Assembly: GCA_905187815.1 (NCBI GenBank)
Contig: CAJJJM010000003.1
Coordinates: 1-64,000 of the forward strand
Direction of reading: 5' to 3'
Source: an uncultured Methanomassiliicoccaceae archaeon
Lineage (GTDB): Archaea > Thermoplasmatota > Thermoplasmata > Methanomassiliicoccales > Methanomethylophilaceae
DNA: 64,000 bases
The number at the start of each line of letters is the position of its first letter. The stretch's first letter is position 1. Below the pieces are notes generated by a model. That model was given only the letters and a program-made list of their open reading frames with translations. It had not been told where the DNA came from and did not search any database. Shown here one piece after another: positions 26,669-36,757 of the stretch. The translations under genes and the position numbers were made by a program.

Positions 26669-27446
26669 TCACACGCATGACCTTGAGAGGGTGTTCTCAC
26701 ACAGGGCGTTCATACCGTTCGTCACATGCGGCGACCCGGACATCGAGACCACGGAGGGTCTTGTGAGGGCCATGGCCGAGGCCGGTGCCGACCTGATCGA
26801 GCTGGGCATCCCGTTCTCGGATCCCATCGCAGAGGGTCCGGTCATCCAGGGCGCGGACGTCAGAGCGCTGTCCTCGGGAGTCACCACCGACGACATCTTC
26901 GACATGGCGGAGCGCGTGCGCGCGGACCTCGACGTCCCGATGCTGGTGATGACATACATCAATCCCGTCTTCGTCTACGGTCCGGACAGGTTCTTGGAGC
27001 GCTGCCGCAGGGCGGGGATATGCGCGATCATCGTCCCGGACATGCCGTACGAGCAGAAGCAGGACATCCAGCCATACTGCACCAAGCACGGCGTCAAGCT
27101 CATCTCGATGATAGCGCCCACGTCAGAGGACAGGATCTCGATGATCGCATCCGAGGCCGAGGGATTCATCTACATCGTGTCTTCCATGGGGGTCACCGGC
27201 GTACGCACGTCATTCAGCTCCAACCTGGAGGACATGGTCTCGGCCGTAAGGAAGGCGACGGACATCCCCTGCGCCATCGGGTTCGGGATATCCACGCCTG
27301 AGCAGGCGAGGAGGATGACGGACTTCGCCGACGGCGCCATCGTGGGCTCCGCGATCGTGAGGATCATCGCCGAGCACGGGAGGGATTCCGTGCCATATGT
27401 TGCGGAGTACGTCAGAAGTATGAGGGCGGAGCTGGACAGGGCCTGA
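26661..27446 (+). CDS. trpA: Tryptophan synthase alpha chain
   Basis: Cleaves indole-3-glycerol phosphate to indole and glyceraldehyde 3-phosphate and channels indole to TrpB. The 261 residues form a TIM barrel with FVTCGDPD, the catalytic Glu in IELGIPFSDPIAEGP, the catalytic Asp region YINPVFVYG, VSSMGVTGVR and the phosphate loop GFGISTPEQ. Start ATG 26661 lies inside the end of trpB. Confidence 0.96.
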
Positions 27447-27542
27447 GGCCCTGCTCCCCGTCCCGCATCTATGGTTGCAATCGGCCCGGCAGTCCTTCGA
27501 GCGGACCATCAGGCCTGTGTCCCGGCATCCCTCCTTCGTTCC

Positions 27543-28322
27543 TCAGATCTCGCAATAGCAATCCTCGCGGTTGTCGCGCCTGTACCTCACGGGGACCCTG
27601 CGTGGGAGCTCCCCTCCGACTATGCGCATGATCGTGGCCTCGTCGTACACGTTCTCCAGCGGATGGCGCAGGTCTACCGACGAGTGGCTGATCCCGTCCC
27701 TGTCCATGAAGCTGAACCTCGGATAGTGCTTCCCCTCGATGACCTCGAACCCGTCGAGGGTCCCATCTACCTTGGTATACAGCAACACCGAGGCAATCCA
27801 TATGGGGGATGCGACCGTCGCGAGACCAATCCCGGCCATAGGCTCCAGGATCTCCTTCTGTACGAACATGCTTCCGATCCCCTCGTCAGAGGCGCGCTTC
27901 CCTGAGAGCCCGGCCATCGAGCCCAGAAACTCTTCGAGCGCATCGGTGTTGTCCAATGGTTGTGGCACCCTGATCTTCCTGTGCACTGGACGGGAGAGAT
28001 TGTCCCTGACACCCCAGAGATGGTCATCGTGATCGTACATGAACTCCCCAGACATCGTCAGCTCCCTGTCCGTCAGCTTCCATGAGTCGATCCCCGTGAG
28101 CTTGTATGCTCTCGTCTCCTCCATGTCTTCGGCGCCGGTGTACGCGCGAACGATGTACACCAGATCGCCTTTCGGAGTGAGCTTCAGCTCCCTGCGGAGC
28201 GTCTCGACAGGACCGCAGAAGAACACGGCACCCTTCTCAGCCTCCTCATCCATCCGGGATCTGACGCGGGCCTGGAAATCGGCCATAGCCCTCTCCCTGC
28301 GCTCTCTGGAACCGCCGAACAT
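27543..28322 (-). CDS. Hypothetical protein with one membrane segment
   Basis: 259 residues not recognised as a named family. The N-terminal half is hydrophilic (RERRERAMADFQARVRSRMDEE). A hydrophobic stretch (GIGLATVASPIWIASVLLYT, about 160-180) is followed by a beta-rich tail ending VPVRYRRDNREDCYCE. That tail is weakly reminiscent of DUF3592-type domains (VxVxYxPxNPxxxxxE), which is only an impression. It lies between the convergent trp units and has its own TATA-like box (TATATAC, near 28380). Confidence 0.6.
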   Translation of the reverse strand: MFGGSRERRERAMADFQARVRSRMDEEAEKGAVFFCGPVETLRRELKLTPKGDLVYIVRAYTGAEDMEETRAYKLTGIDSWKLTDRELTMSGEFMYDHDDHLWGVRDNLSRPVHRKIRVPQPLDNTDALEEFLGSMAGLSGKRASDEGIGSMFVQKEILEPMAGIGLATVASPIWIASVLLYTKVDGTLDGFEVIEGKHYPRFSFMDRDGISHSSVDLRHPLENVYDEATIMRIVGGELPRRVPVRYRRDNREDCYCEI

Positions 28323-28520
28323 ACGTCAGATGGAACGCACGGGAGCTTACTTGATGGTTGTCTAATGATTCTCGGTACCGTATATAGACGGGATCCAGGC
28401 ATGGATGCGGGGATCCGGTCTTTCCGCATCGTCATCGTTCTCGATAATACGATGTCGTGCCGTCTGCAGGGAGGAAAGCGAAAGGTCCTGTGGGATTCGG
28501 CATCGGCGGGTATCTACCCT

Positions 28521-29126
28521 TCATCGGGATATGCCGTGTACGGTCCGGAGGAATGCCGACATCTTGGATGGGTCCTTCCTTCCGTCGGTCTCTACTCCGG
28601 AACTTACATCGACGCCGTACGGATGGAGCATCTCCACAGCATCGCGGATGTTCCTCGGGTTCAGGCCGCCGGAGAGGATGTAGTCCCGCTCCATGCCGTC
28701 CAGGAGGGACCAGTCGAAGGTCATGCCCGAGCCCATGCCCGCGTCCAGGAGGACGCAGTCCGCATCCGAGCGGTTGGCCGCCCCGATGTCCCTGGGGCCC
28801 CTGACCAGGAAGGTCTTGATGATCGGCACGTCGACCAGGCGTCTGAGCCCGTGGATGTACGCTCCGTCCTCCACCCCGTGGAGCTGCACCGCGTCGATGA
28901 TCCCGGATCCGACGAGGTCCGCTATCACCAGGGGGTCCTCGTCGACGAACACCCCGACCTTGACGATGGACGGGGACAGTCCGGAGCCGAGCTCCCGGGC
29001 GGCATCCCCGGAGACGCATCTGCGGCTGGGGCGGTAGAACACGAATCCGGCCATGTCGGGCATTAGTGCGTTCACCGCCTCGACGTCCTCCAGGCGGGTC
29101 AGGCCGCAGATCTTCACCAGCGTCAT
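28521..29126 (-). CDS. trpF: Phosphoribosylanthranilate isomerase
   Basis: Converts phosphoribosylanthranilate to CdRP by Amadori rearrangement. The 201 residues show the catalytic Cys in VKICGLTR, the FYRPSRRCVS phosphate region, VGVFVDED, the catalytic Asp in LLDAGMGSGMTFDW, and ILSGGLNPRN. The ATG at 29126 overlaps the trpC stop (ATGA). It is last in the trpEGDCF unit. Confidence 0.95.
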   Translation of the reverse strand: MTLVKICGLTRLEDVEAVNALMPDMAGFVFYRPSRRCVSGDAARELGSGLSPSIVKVGVFVDEDPLVIADLVGSGIIDAVQLHGVEDGAYIHGLRRLVDVPIIKTFLVRGPRDIGAANRSDADCVLLDAGMGSGMTFDWSLLDGMERDYILSGGLNPRNIRDAVEMLHPYGVDVSSGVETDGRKDPSKMSAFLRTVHGISR

Positions 29127-29905
29127 GACCTCATGGCCTCCATCAGCGCCCTTCTGTCGGGGCTGCGCATGAACGCCTCCCCCACGAGGACCGCATCGAA
29201 GCCGGCGTCCGCCAGCATGCGCACGTCCTCCGAGCCGGAGATCCCGCTCTCGGATACGCACACGACCCCGTCCGGGATGCAATCCCTGAGGCGGAGGCTG
29301 TTGCCTATGTCCACATGGAACGTGGACAGGTCGCGGTTGTTCACGCCGATGATCCCGGCGCCGCTGGACACCGCCCTCTCCACCTCCTCCCTAGTGTGCG
29401 TCTCGACGAGGGCGGACATCCCCAGGGACTCCGCGAGCTCGCGGTAGTCAGACAGCTGGACGTCGTTCAGTATGGATGCTATCAGCAGGACCGCAGAGGC
29501 GCCGATCTCCCTGGCGCGGTAGATCTGGTACTCGTCGATGACGAAATCCTTCCTCAGGATGGGGGTGTCCACGGAGTCCGCGATCTCCTCGAGGAACCTG
29601 TCGTCCCCGCGGAAGTACTTCGGCTCCGTGAGCACGGAGATCGCCGAGGCCCCTGCGGACGCGTATTCCCTGGCGATGTCCAGGAACGGGAAGTCCTCGC
29701 TTATTACCCCCTTGGACGGAGATGCCTTCTTGACCTCGCATATCAGGGACATCCCCTCGGACTCCAGCGTCCTCTCGAAGGGGAACCCGGTGCGTCTGGG
29801 GCGGACCCTGCTCCCCTCCATCACCTCGTTAATCGGTCTGATGGTGCGCTCGAAGTTCACTCTGAGGCGGGTGTCCGCGACGATGCTGTCCAGTATCGTC
29901 GACAT
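29123..29905 (-). CDS. trpC: Indole-3-glycerol phosphate synthase
   Basis: Closes the indole ring from CdRP. The 260 residues form a TIM barrel with the signature LICEVKKASPSKGVI, SVLTEPKYFRGDD, the catalytic Lys in ILRKDFVIDEYQIY, ALVETHT, IGVNNRDLSTF and SESGISGSEDV. The ATG at 29905 overlaps the trpD stop (TGATG). A GTG one codon upstream is an alternative start. Confidence 0.95.
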   Translation of the reverse strand: MSTILDSIVADTRLRVNFERTIRPINEVMEGSRVRPRRTGFPFERTLESEGMSLICEVKKASPSKGVISEDFPFLDIAREYASAGASAISVLTEPKYFRGDDRFLEEIADSVDTPILRKDFVIDEYQIYRAREIGASAVLLIASILNDVQLSDYRELAESLGMSALVETHTREEVERAVSSGAGIIGVNNRDLSTFHVDIGNSLRLRDCIPDGVVCVSESGISGSEDVRMLADAGFDAVLVGEAFMRSPDRRALMEAMRS

Positions 29906-30924
29906 CACATCGCCCCCGTGAGCGAGACATATCTGTCCAGGGTCGCGATGGCGGCGCCCGAGTCTATCGCCTGGGCGGCCATCTCCATCCCGTCCTTTAT
30001 CGACTTCACCTTCCCGATGGTGTAGAGGCCCGCACCCGCGTTCAGGAGGACGGCGTCCCTCTTGGCCCCCTTCTGTCCAGAGAGCACCGCACGGGTGATG
30101 GCCGCGTTCTCCACCGGCTCTCCGCCGAGGAGTTCGTCATGGGGATGCCTCCTGATCCCGAAGTCCTCGGGTGAGATGACGTAGTCCTGAAGCTTCCCGT
30201 CCCTAACCTCGGTGCACAGGGTGATGTCCGACACCGAGATCTCGTCCAGACCGTCGACGCCGTACACGACCATCGCGTTCCTCACCCCCAGCTTGGAAAG
30301 GACCCTTGCCATGGGGGTGATCATAGCCTTGGAGTACACCCCGGACAGCTGGCTGCCGGCTCCGGCGGGGTTGGTCAGCGGGCCGAGTATGTTGAAGACC
30401 GTCCTGAACCCCAGCTCCTTACGGATGGGGGCCACGTACCTCATCGACGTATGGTACCTCTGGGCGAACATGAACCCGAATCCGCACTCCTCCAGGATCC
30501 TCTGTGTGTCCTCCGGCGGGAGGTCGATGTTGGCGCCGAGAGCCTCCAGGACATCGGCGGCGCCGCACCTGCTGCTTGCCGCCCTGTTACCGTGCTTGGC
30601 GACAGGGACGCCGCAGGACGCGACGACGAATGCGGAGGTGGTGGATATGTTGAAGGAACCGGACCTGTCCCCGCCCGTGCCGACTATCTCCAGGGCGTCA
30701 GAGTGGTCCCCCGGGAGCCTGAGCCCGTGGGCGCGCATCTCCGTAGCGGAAGCGGCTATCTCGTCGACGGTCTCGCCCTTTACAGTCAGGGCGGTGAGGT
30801 ACGAGGAGATCAGTGCGGGGGAGCACTCCCCGCTCATGATGAGGTCCATCACGTCCCTGGCCTCATCGAAGGTGAGGTCCTCCCTTTTCGACAGCTTGAG
30901 CAGGGCGTCGGTGACGACGGTCAC
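29905..30924 (-). CDS. trpD: Anthranilate phosphoribosyltransferase
   Basis: Transfers phosphoribose from PRPP to anthranilate. The 339 residues carry the class motif VGTGGDRSGSFNIST, VAKHGNRAASSRCGAADVLEALG, the FNILGPLTNPAGAGSQLSGV core and VVYGVDGLDEIS. Normal length. The ATG overlaps the trpG stop by 4 nt. Confidence 0.96.
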   Translation of the reverse strand: MTVVTDALLKLSKREDLTFDEARDVMDLIMSGECSPALISSYLTALTVKGETVDEIAASATEMRAHGLRLPGDHSDALEIVGTGGDRSGSFNISTTSAFVVASCGVPVAKHGNRAASSRCGAADVLEALGANIDLPPEDTQRILEECGFGFMFAQRYHTSMRYVAPIRKELGFRTVFNILGPLTNPAGAGSQLSGVYSKAMITPMARVLSKLGVRNAMVVYGVDGLDEISVSDITLCTEVRDGKLQDYVISPEDFGIRRHPHDELLGGEPVENAAITRAVLSGQKGAKRDAVLLNAGAGLYTIGKVKSIKDGMEMAAQAIDSGAAIATLDRYVSLTGAM

Positions 30925-31496
30925 ATCCTCACCTCCATGAAGTTGGCGATGATCCTGGGCCCTTCTGGAGTGAGTATGGATTCGGGGTGGAACTGGAGCC
31001 CGAAGACCTTCCTGTCCGGGTCCTCCACCGACATCACCTCCCCGTCTGCGGTCACGGATGTGACCTTCAGCTCCGGGGGAAGAGTGCAGCGGTCGACGGC
31101 CAGGGAGTGGTATCTCCCCACGGGCGTCCTTGCGCCGACCCCTCCGAACAGGGGTGAGTCCCTGTCCACGATGGCCTCAGAGCACTTGCCGTGCATCAGC
31201 CTGGAGGCGTAGGTCACCGTCGCTCCGTACGCGACGCAGATGGCCTGATGCCCCAGGCACACCCCCAGTATGGGTACCGTTCCGCGGAGCTCCCTGACGG
31301 CGTCGACGCAGATCCCGGCGTCCTCCGGCCTTCCGGGACCGGGGGAGAGCACGATCCTATCCGCCCCCATCGACGCCAGCTCGTCAACCGTGACCCGGTC
31401 GTTCCTCACGACGGTCACATCCGGGTCGATGGAGCCGATGGCCTGGTACAGGTTGTACGAGAAGCTGTCGTAGTTGTCCACGATGACGGTGGTCAT
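30921..31496 (-). CDS. trpG: Anthranilate synthase glutamine amidotransferase
   Basis: Supplies ammonia from glutamine to TrpE. The 191 residues are a class I amidotransferase: YDSFSYNLYQ, SPGPGRPEDAG, the nucleophile Cys in LGVCLGHQAI, and the His-x-Glu pair in LQFHPESILTPEG. The ATG overlaps the trpE stop by 4 nt. Trp specificity rests on gene context. Confidence 0.95.
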   Translation of the reverse strand: MTTVIVDNYDSFSYNLYQAIGSIDPDVTVVRNDRVTVDELASMGADRIVLSPGPGRPEDAGICVDAVRELRGTVPILGVCLGHQAICVAYGATVTYASRLMHGKCSEAIVDRDSPLFGGVGARTPVGRYHSLAVDRCTLPPELKVTSVTADGEVMSVEDPDRKVFGLQFHPESILTPEGPRIIANFMEVRM

Positions 31497-32965
31497 TCCA
31501 ATCCCTCCGCCGCTCTGCGGACGGCCTCAACGACCGCTCTGGCCTTGTTCATGCACTCGCGGTACTCGTTCTCCGGGACGCTGTCGGCGACGATCCCCGC
31601 GCCGGATCTGACGAATACCTTGCCGTTCTTCCTGTAGGCGATCCTGATCCCGATGCAGACGTCCATGTTCCCGGTCAGGTCGATGTAGCCAATCGCACCG
31701 CCGTATATCCCGCGCTTGCAGTCCTCAAGGTCGTCGATGATCCTGCAGGCCATCAGCTTCGGGGCCCCGGAGAGTGTCCCTGCGGGCAGGACGGCCTCGA
31801 TGGCGTCCAGGGCGTCCATGTCTCCGCGGATGCGGCTCCTGACGGTGGAGCCGATGTGCATCACATGTGAGAACCTCTCGATCCCCATGTACTTCTCTAC
31901 CTCCACGGAGCCGAACTCCGACACCTTCCCGATGTCGTTCCTGCCGAGGTCCACCAGCATGTTGTGCTCCGCCAGCTCCTTCTCGTCCGAGAGCAGCTCC
32001 CTCTCAAGGCGCTCATCCTCCTCATCTGTGCGGCCACGGGGCCTTGTGCCGGCGAGGGGGAACGTGTGGAGCACGCCGTCCCTGAGCTTGACCAGGGTCT
32101 CCGGGGATGCCCCGGCGACCTCGATGTCGCTCCCGGAGAAGTAGAACATGTACGGGGATGGGTTGGTGGTCCTCAGGATCCTGTACACGTCCAGGAGGTT
32201 CCCGTCCATCTCCGCCTCCAGGCGGTTGGACAGCACCACCTGGAAGATGTCGCCCTCCCTGATGCGGTCCTTGGCCGTCTCGACCATCTCGCAGTAACGC
32301 TCTTTGGAATGCATCGGTTTGAAGTCGGATCTGAGCACGGTGGGGACGCGATCGCGGCCCTTCCCGTTCCTGATGACATCGATTATCGTGTCGATGATGT
32401 CGCATGCGTGACGGTAGTCCATTGAAGGCTCGTTCGCGACGGTATGCGCGATGACGGTGATTGTCTGTCTGAAGTTGTCGAAGACGATGACCTTGTCGAA
32501 CAGCATGAGGTCCGCGTCCTTGAAGCCCTCATCATCCATCGCATCGATCCTCAGCGACGGTTCGGCATATTTGATGTAATCGTACGAGAAGTATCCGACG
32601 AGGCCTCCCGTGAACGGAGGCATCCCATCCACGACGGGGCTCCTGTACTTTCTGACGATGTCTCTGATGACATCCGATGGGTCATCGGTCTTGAACGTCC
32701 TGGTCCCGTCCCTGTCGGTGAGAGATACCGTCCCGTCGACGCAGACGAACTCCAGCATGGGCTGGAATCCGAGGATCGTGTACCTTCCCCAGCGCTGCCT
32801 GTCCTCTATGCTTTCCAGGATGTAGCAGTGGGTGTCCATCCCCATCAGCGTGTTGAGCACCTCGATGGGTGTCCTGACATCGGCCAGGATCGTGCGGGAC
32901 ACCGGTACAGTTCCGAAGCCCTCAGCCGAGAGCCTCTCTGCATCTTCTTTCGACGGGCTGTACAT
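31493..32965 (-). CDS. trpE: Anthranilate synthase component I
   Basis: Makes anthranilate from chorismate and ammonia. The 490 residues end with the chorismate-binding domain: FQVVLSNRLEAEM, SPETLVKL, PLAGTRPRGRT, LVDLGRNDIGKV, GTLSGAPK and GGAIGYIDLTGNMD. The N-terminal region contains LLLS-type inhibitor elements in altered form (YCYILES-like HCYILESIEDRQRWGRY), so Trp feedback inhibition is possible but unproven. First gene of the minus-strand trp unit; a TATATA box is seen at about 33003-33012. Confidence 0.95.
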   Translation of the reverse strand: MYSPSKEDAERLSAEGFGTVPVSRTILADVRTPIEVLNTLMGMDTHCYILESIEDRQRWGRYTILGFQPMLEFVCVDGTVSLTDRDGTRTFKTDDPSDVIRDIVRKYRSPVVDGMPPFTGGLVGYFSYDYIKYAEPSLRIDAMDDEGFKDADLMLFDKVIVFDNFRQTITVIAHTVANEPSMDYRHACDIIDTIIDVIRNGKGRDRVPTVLRSDFKPMHSKERYCEMVETAKDRIREGDIFQVVLSNRLEAEMDGNLLDVYRILRTTNPSPYMFYFSGSDIEVAGASPETLVKLRDGVLHTFPLAGTRPRGRTDEEDERLERELLSDEKELAEHNMLVDLGRNDIGKVSEFGSVEVEKYMGIERFSHVMHIGSTVRSRIRGDMDALDAIEAVLPAGTLSGAPKLMACRIIDDLEDCKRGIYGGAIGYIDLTGNMDVCIGIRIAYRKNGKVFVRSGAGIVADSVPENEYRECMNKARAVVEAVRRAAEGLE

Positions 32966-33576
32966 GATTTCACCTTGTCTCTGTACAGGTGAATGACATT
33001 TTGGTATATAATGAATCTTATTGTATTACAATGTATAAAAAAATACATTAATTGTTTGCAACAGGCGTTTGGATTGTATGCTGGACATGGGAAAACGAAT
33101 GCCTTGTTGCGGGAGACGTGAAAGGAAAAGGGGCTGCATCAGTCGCCTGCAGAGAAATCGGTTTCATGATGGATCATTTCCGAATGGAACCGATCTAGGA
33201 TCATCGAACCATTCCGGAGTCGCCAATGTGTAAGGACATCAACTATTCCGCATCCCAAGTTAGAGATGAATAGCCAGGTCCTTTCACTATAATATAAGAA
33301 GTCGTCAACTAAGTAATTGGATGTATAATCCTTCTAAATTTGCAATATGATTACTTATGCATTATTTTGAGTAAATAAATTCAAAATTGGAGGCAAAAAT
33401 CGCCAAATCAGCACTCATATTATCTTAATCAAGCTGAATTCAGCCATCTAGAGAGTGTAAGGATTAAGTTGGATGTATACACCGATGTAAAAATCATTCT
33501 AATGACAGAGACCATAAAATACCCCGACGGGATGATGGGGGAGAGCAGTCGAAACAGCGACAAAGGGGGACGAAAA
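32966..33576. promoter_or_regulatory. Long AT-rich intergenic region, trpE/nrdJ promoters
   Basis: A 600-nt divergent gap. Near trpE it holds TATATA (about 33003-33012), the palindrome ATTGTATTACAAT (33020-33032) and AATGTAT/ATACATT arms (33030-33036, 33043-33049). A less AT-rich island at about 33060-33260 carries ATCGGTT/AACCGAT arms (33157-33163, 33188-33194). The remainder to 33470 is AT-rich with several TATA-like boxes. No protein gene, tRNA or recognisable cobalamin riboswitch was seen. Confidence 0.45.
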
Positions 33577-35829
33577 GTGAACGTAGAGGAATGGCTCGGT
33601 GCCGACAACCAGCTCGGCATCGACATATGGACCAAGAAGTACTGCCACGACAACGAGACGTTCGATCAGTGGCTCGACCGTATCAGCAACGGCAACGCTG
33701 ACATCCGCAGGATGATCGCCGAGAAGAAGTTCCTCTTCGGCGGAAGGATCCTGGCCAACAGGGGGCTCTACAAGAGCGGACTCAAAGTCACCTATTCCAA
33801 CTGCTATGTCCTCACCCCGCCCGAGGATTCAATAGAATCCATCTTCGAGACCGCGGGAAGGCTCGCCCGCACGTTCAGCTACGGTGGTGGAGCGGGGATA
33901 GACATCTCCAAGCTCGCCCCCCGGGGTGCCAAGATCAACAACACGGCTTCCGAGACCTCCGGCGCTGTCTCGTTCACGGACCTCTTCTCCATGGTCACAG
34001 GCCTGATAGGTCAGCACGGACGCCGCGGGGCGCTCATGCTCACGATGTCCTGCGAGCATCCCGACCTTGAGGAGTTCATGTCCGTGAAGACGGATCTGGA
34101 GAGGGTCACCAAGGCCAACATGTCCATCAGGGTCTCCGACGAGTTCATGGAGTGCGTCAGGGACAGGAAGTCCTTCACGCAGAAGTTCGACCGCCCCGAG
34201 AGCAACCAGAAGATCAGGAAGGATCTCAATGCTGCAGAGTTCTTCGAGAAGCTCTGCCATGCCAACTGGGACTACGGAGAGCCCGGGTGCCTCTACTGGG
34301 ACAGGATATCCTCTTGGAACCTCCTGAGCGAGTTCCCGGACTACACATACGCCGGCACCAACCCCTGTGCCGAAGAGCCCCTCCCTGCCGGGGGGAGCTG
34401 CCTTCTCGGCAGTATAAACCTCGCCGCATTCGTCAAGGACGGCAGGTTCCAGGTCGTGGATTTCATCGAGGCGGTCAGGATCTGCGTCCGCGGTCTCAAC
34501 GACGTCCTGGACGAGGGTCTGCCACTGCACCCCCTGGAGGAGCAGAAGGAGTCCGTCCGCAACTGGAGGCAGATCGGCCTCGGCATCATGGGCCTGGCCG
34601 ACATGCTCATCATGCTCGGCTACAAGTACGGCACCCCAGAGTCCGTGGACTTCTGCGACAAGCTCGGGAGGCTGATGATGGACACCGCCCTCAACGAGTC
34701 CGCGCTTATGGCGAAGGAGTACGGCATGTTCCCCAAGTGCGTTCCCCAGCAGATCGTCGACTCGCCGTTCTTCAAGGAGAACGCATCCGAGGAGACGAGG
34801 GAGCTCGTCCTCCAGTACGGGCTGAGGAACTCGCAGCTGCTTACCATAGCTCCCACCGGCACGCTCTCCACCATGATCGGCATCTCCGGAGGGATAGAGC
34901 CCATCTTCGCAATCTCGTACGAGAGGAGGACCACTTCCCTCTCCGATCACGACGAGTACTACAAGGTCTACACGCCCATCGTCCAGGCATACATGGACGC
35001 ACACCCCGATGTCAAGGACGAGTCCCAGCTCCCCGGATTCTTCGTCACTTCCAAGAACTTGGACTACAGGCAGAGGATAGACATGCAGGCCACCTGGCAG
35101 AGGCACATCGACGCCTCCATCAGCTCCACCGTGAATCTCCCCGAGGAGTTCCCCGAGCCCGACGTGTACAACATCTACATGTATGCCTGGGAGTCCGGAT
35201 GCAAGGGGGTCACGGTCTTCCGCGACGGCTGCAAGCGCCTGGGGATCCTCTCCACGAAGGAGAAGGAGAAGGAGGCCGAGGTCCCAGAACCCGCATCCGC
35301 CCCCAAGGAGGAGAAGCCCGAGAAGAGGGGAATCGTCGAGAAGGTCGGCGACAACGTCGTCGGCAAGAAGAGGAAGCTGATGACCGGATGCGGGAGCCTG
35401 CACTGCACGGCGTTCTTCGACCCGGACACGGGCGAGCTCATGGAGGCCTATCTCAACAAGGGTTCCACAGGTGGCTGCAACAACTTCATGGTCGGGCTGT
35501 CCAGGATGATCTCGCTCGCCGCAAGGTCCGGATGCGGAATCGACGCGATAGTCGACCAGCTCAAGTCCTGCGGGTCCTGCCCGTCATACGTCGTCAGGAC
35601 GCACACCAAGAGGGACACCAGCCTCGGATCCTGCTGCCCCATGGCTGTGGGATGGGCCCTGACGGACATGTACAAGGAGATGCAGGCGCAGATCCACGGG
35701 ATCTCCGAGGAGGGGCCCGAGGAGAAGCCCAGGGAGATCAAGAACCCCTGTCCGAAGTGCGGTGCCGAGCTGGAGTTCCAGGGCGGATGCAACATCTGCA
35801 AGTCCTGCGGCTGGACCAAGTGCGACTGA
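33577..35829 (+). CDS. nrdJ: Adenosylcobalamin-dependent ribonucleotide reductase (class II)
   Basis: Reduces ribonucleotides to deoxyribonucleotides using B12 radical chemistry, without oxygen. About 750 residues. The radical-site motif NPCAEEP (N, C, E) is followed by LPAGGSCLLGSINLA; TIAPTGTLS binds substrate phosphate. The C-terminus has GCNNFMVGLSRMISLAARSG, the Cys-rich CGSCPSY region and a zinc ribbon (CPKCGAEL...CNICKSCGW). Start chosen at GTG 33577 because AAAGGGGGA lies 7 nt before it and conservation begins there; ATG 33502 and TTG 33469 are in-frame alternatives. Monocistronic. Confidence 0.93.
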   Translation: MNVEEWLGADNQLGIDIWTKKYCHDNETFDQWLDRISNGNADIRRMIAEKKFLFGGRILANRGLYKSGLKVTYSNCYVLTPPEDSIESIFETAGRLARTFSYGGGAGIDISKLAPRGAKINNTASETSGAVSFTDLFSMVTGLIGQHGRRGALMLTMSCEHPDLEEFMSVKTDLERVTKANMSIRVSDEFMECVRDRKSFTQKFDRPESNQKIRKDLNAAEFFEKLCHANWDYGEPGCLYWDRISSWNLLSEFPDYTYAGTNPCAEEPLPAGGSCLLGSINLAAFVKDGRFQVVDFIEAVRICVRGLNDVLDEGLPLHPLEEQKESVRNWRQIGLGIMGLADMLIMLGYKYGTPESVDFCDKLGRLMMDTALNESALMAKEYGMFPKCVPQQIVDSPFFKENASEETRELVLQYGLRNSQLLTIAPTGTLSTMIGISGGIEPIFAISYERRTTSLSDHDEYYKVYTPIVQAYMDAHPDVKDESQLPGFFVTSKNLDYRQRIDMQATWQRHIDASISSTVNLPEEFPEPDVYNIYMYAWESGCKGVTVFRDGCKRLGILSTKEKEKEAEVPEPASAPKEEKPEKRGIVEKVGDNVVGKKRKLMTGCGSLHCTAFFDPDTGELMEAYLNKGSTGGCNNFMVGLSRMISLAARSGCGIDAIVDQLKSCGSCPSYVVRTHTKRDTSLGSCCPMAVGWALTDMYKEMQAQIHGISEEGPEEKPREIKNPCPKCGAELEFQGGCNICKSCGWTKCD

Positions 35830-35983
35830 TCCGGCGAAACCCTAAAAAACCCTTTACCCTACACCCATAACGAGGCGGGTAGCCAGTAAGTCCAGTTCTC
35901 AGTATGCACAATCTACTAAGAGCCGTGCACCTCAAATATCAAATCCAGACTGGCCGGCGTCAGGAATCAATTGCCTGCTCGCC

Positions 35984-36742
35984 TCACTCCGACTTCTCAC
36001 AGAGCCAGCGCACCATTCTCAGGACGTTCTCGGTCTCGAACCTGACCATTCCACCATCGGTGTACGGGGAGAGTGCGTCCTTTACAGCATCCTCCACTCC
36101 GTCGATGATCCCGAAAGCGCGGAACTTGGCGCATTCGCTCTCCACGGCCCTCTCCAAAGGTATCTCCCTGGTGAGGCCGATGGGGAACCTCTCGATCGAG
36201 AAGTCCCTCCTGTTACAGGAGAGCCAGTCCTCGAAGAACTCGGTCCCTCTGACGGGGCCGTGCCTCTCAAGCCCGAGGGAATCGGAAACCGATGCCGTGA
36301 CGTCGTCCCACCCGAGCCTCTCCCATGCCAGGACGGCGCAGCCCCTGCGAGCGGTGCCCTCCATCCTCCTCATGGAATCGTCTGATGCCGATCCGGGAAG
36401 GAGCGTCGCCAGACAGAAGTCGTAGCCTTTCCGGGGGACGTACGTGGACCAGTCCTTGTGGAAGCGCTCGATGTTCCCGATCCCCATCCCGGTCGCCGAT
36501 GCACCGAGCCTCTCGAGCATGCCCTCGGAGGAATCCATGCACACCAGTATCCTCACCCTCTGTGCCAGGGGGAGGGAGTACGTCCCTGGTCCGGACCCGA
36601 TCTCCATGACGCAGTCGTCCGGGCGGACCGCTCCAGATTCGAGGAGGCTGTCGACTATCCGGCGCGGGGCGTCGCCCTGGTCGTCCGAACTGTATGTGCC
36701 GGAGATGTCCTCCCAGAACTCGGTGTCGCGCTCGCTGATCAT
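35984..36742 (-). CDS. Class I SAM-dependent methyltransferase
   Basis: A 252-residue protein. The SAM-binding motif I is VMEIGSGPGTYSLPLA (about 45-60), with the acidic post-I motif CMDSSEGML. N-terminal EFWEDISGTYSSDDQG resembles small-molecule methyltransferases. The C-terminal half (SERFPIGLTREIPLERAVE) is not diagnostic. The substrate is unknown. It lies last in a minus-strand run after the pilus-like genes, 15 nt from the DUF2085 gene, so they may be cotranscribed. Confidence 0.85.
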   Translation of the reverse strand: MISERDTEFWEDISGTYSSDDQGDAPRRIVDSLLESGAVRPDDCVMEIGSGPGTYSLPLAQRVRILVCMDSSEGMLERLGASATGMGIGNIERFHKDWSTYVPRKGYDFCLATLLPGSASDDSMRRMEGTARRGCAVLAWERLGWDDVTASVSDSLGLERHGPVRGTEFFEDWLSCNRRDFSIERFPIGLTREIPLERAVESECAKFRAFGIIDGVEDAVKDALSPYTDGGMVRFETENVLRMVRWLCEKSE

Positions 36743-36757
36743 GAAGGCCCGAATCGA

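Noticed and set aside
32966..33576. Cobalamin riboswitch before nrdJ
   Set aside because: The conserved B12-box type sequence was not found on either strand by eye; a covariance search would decide.
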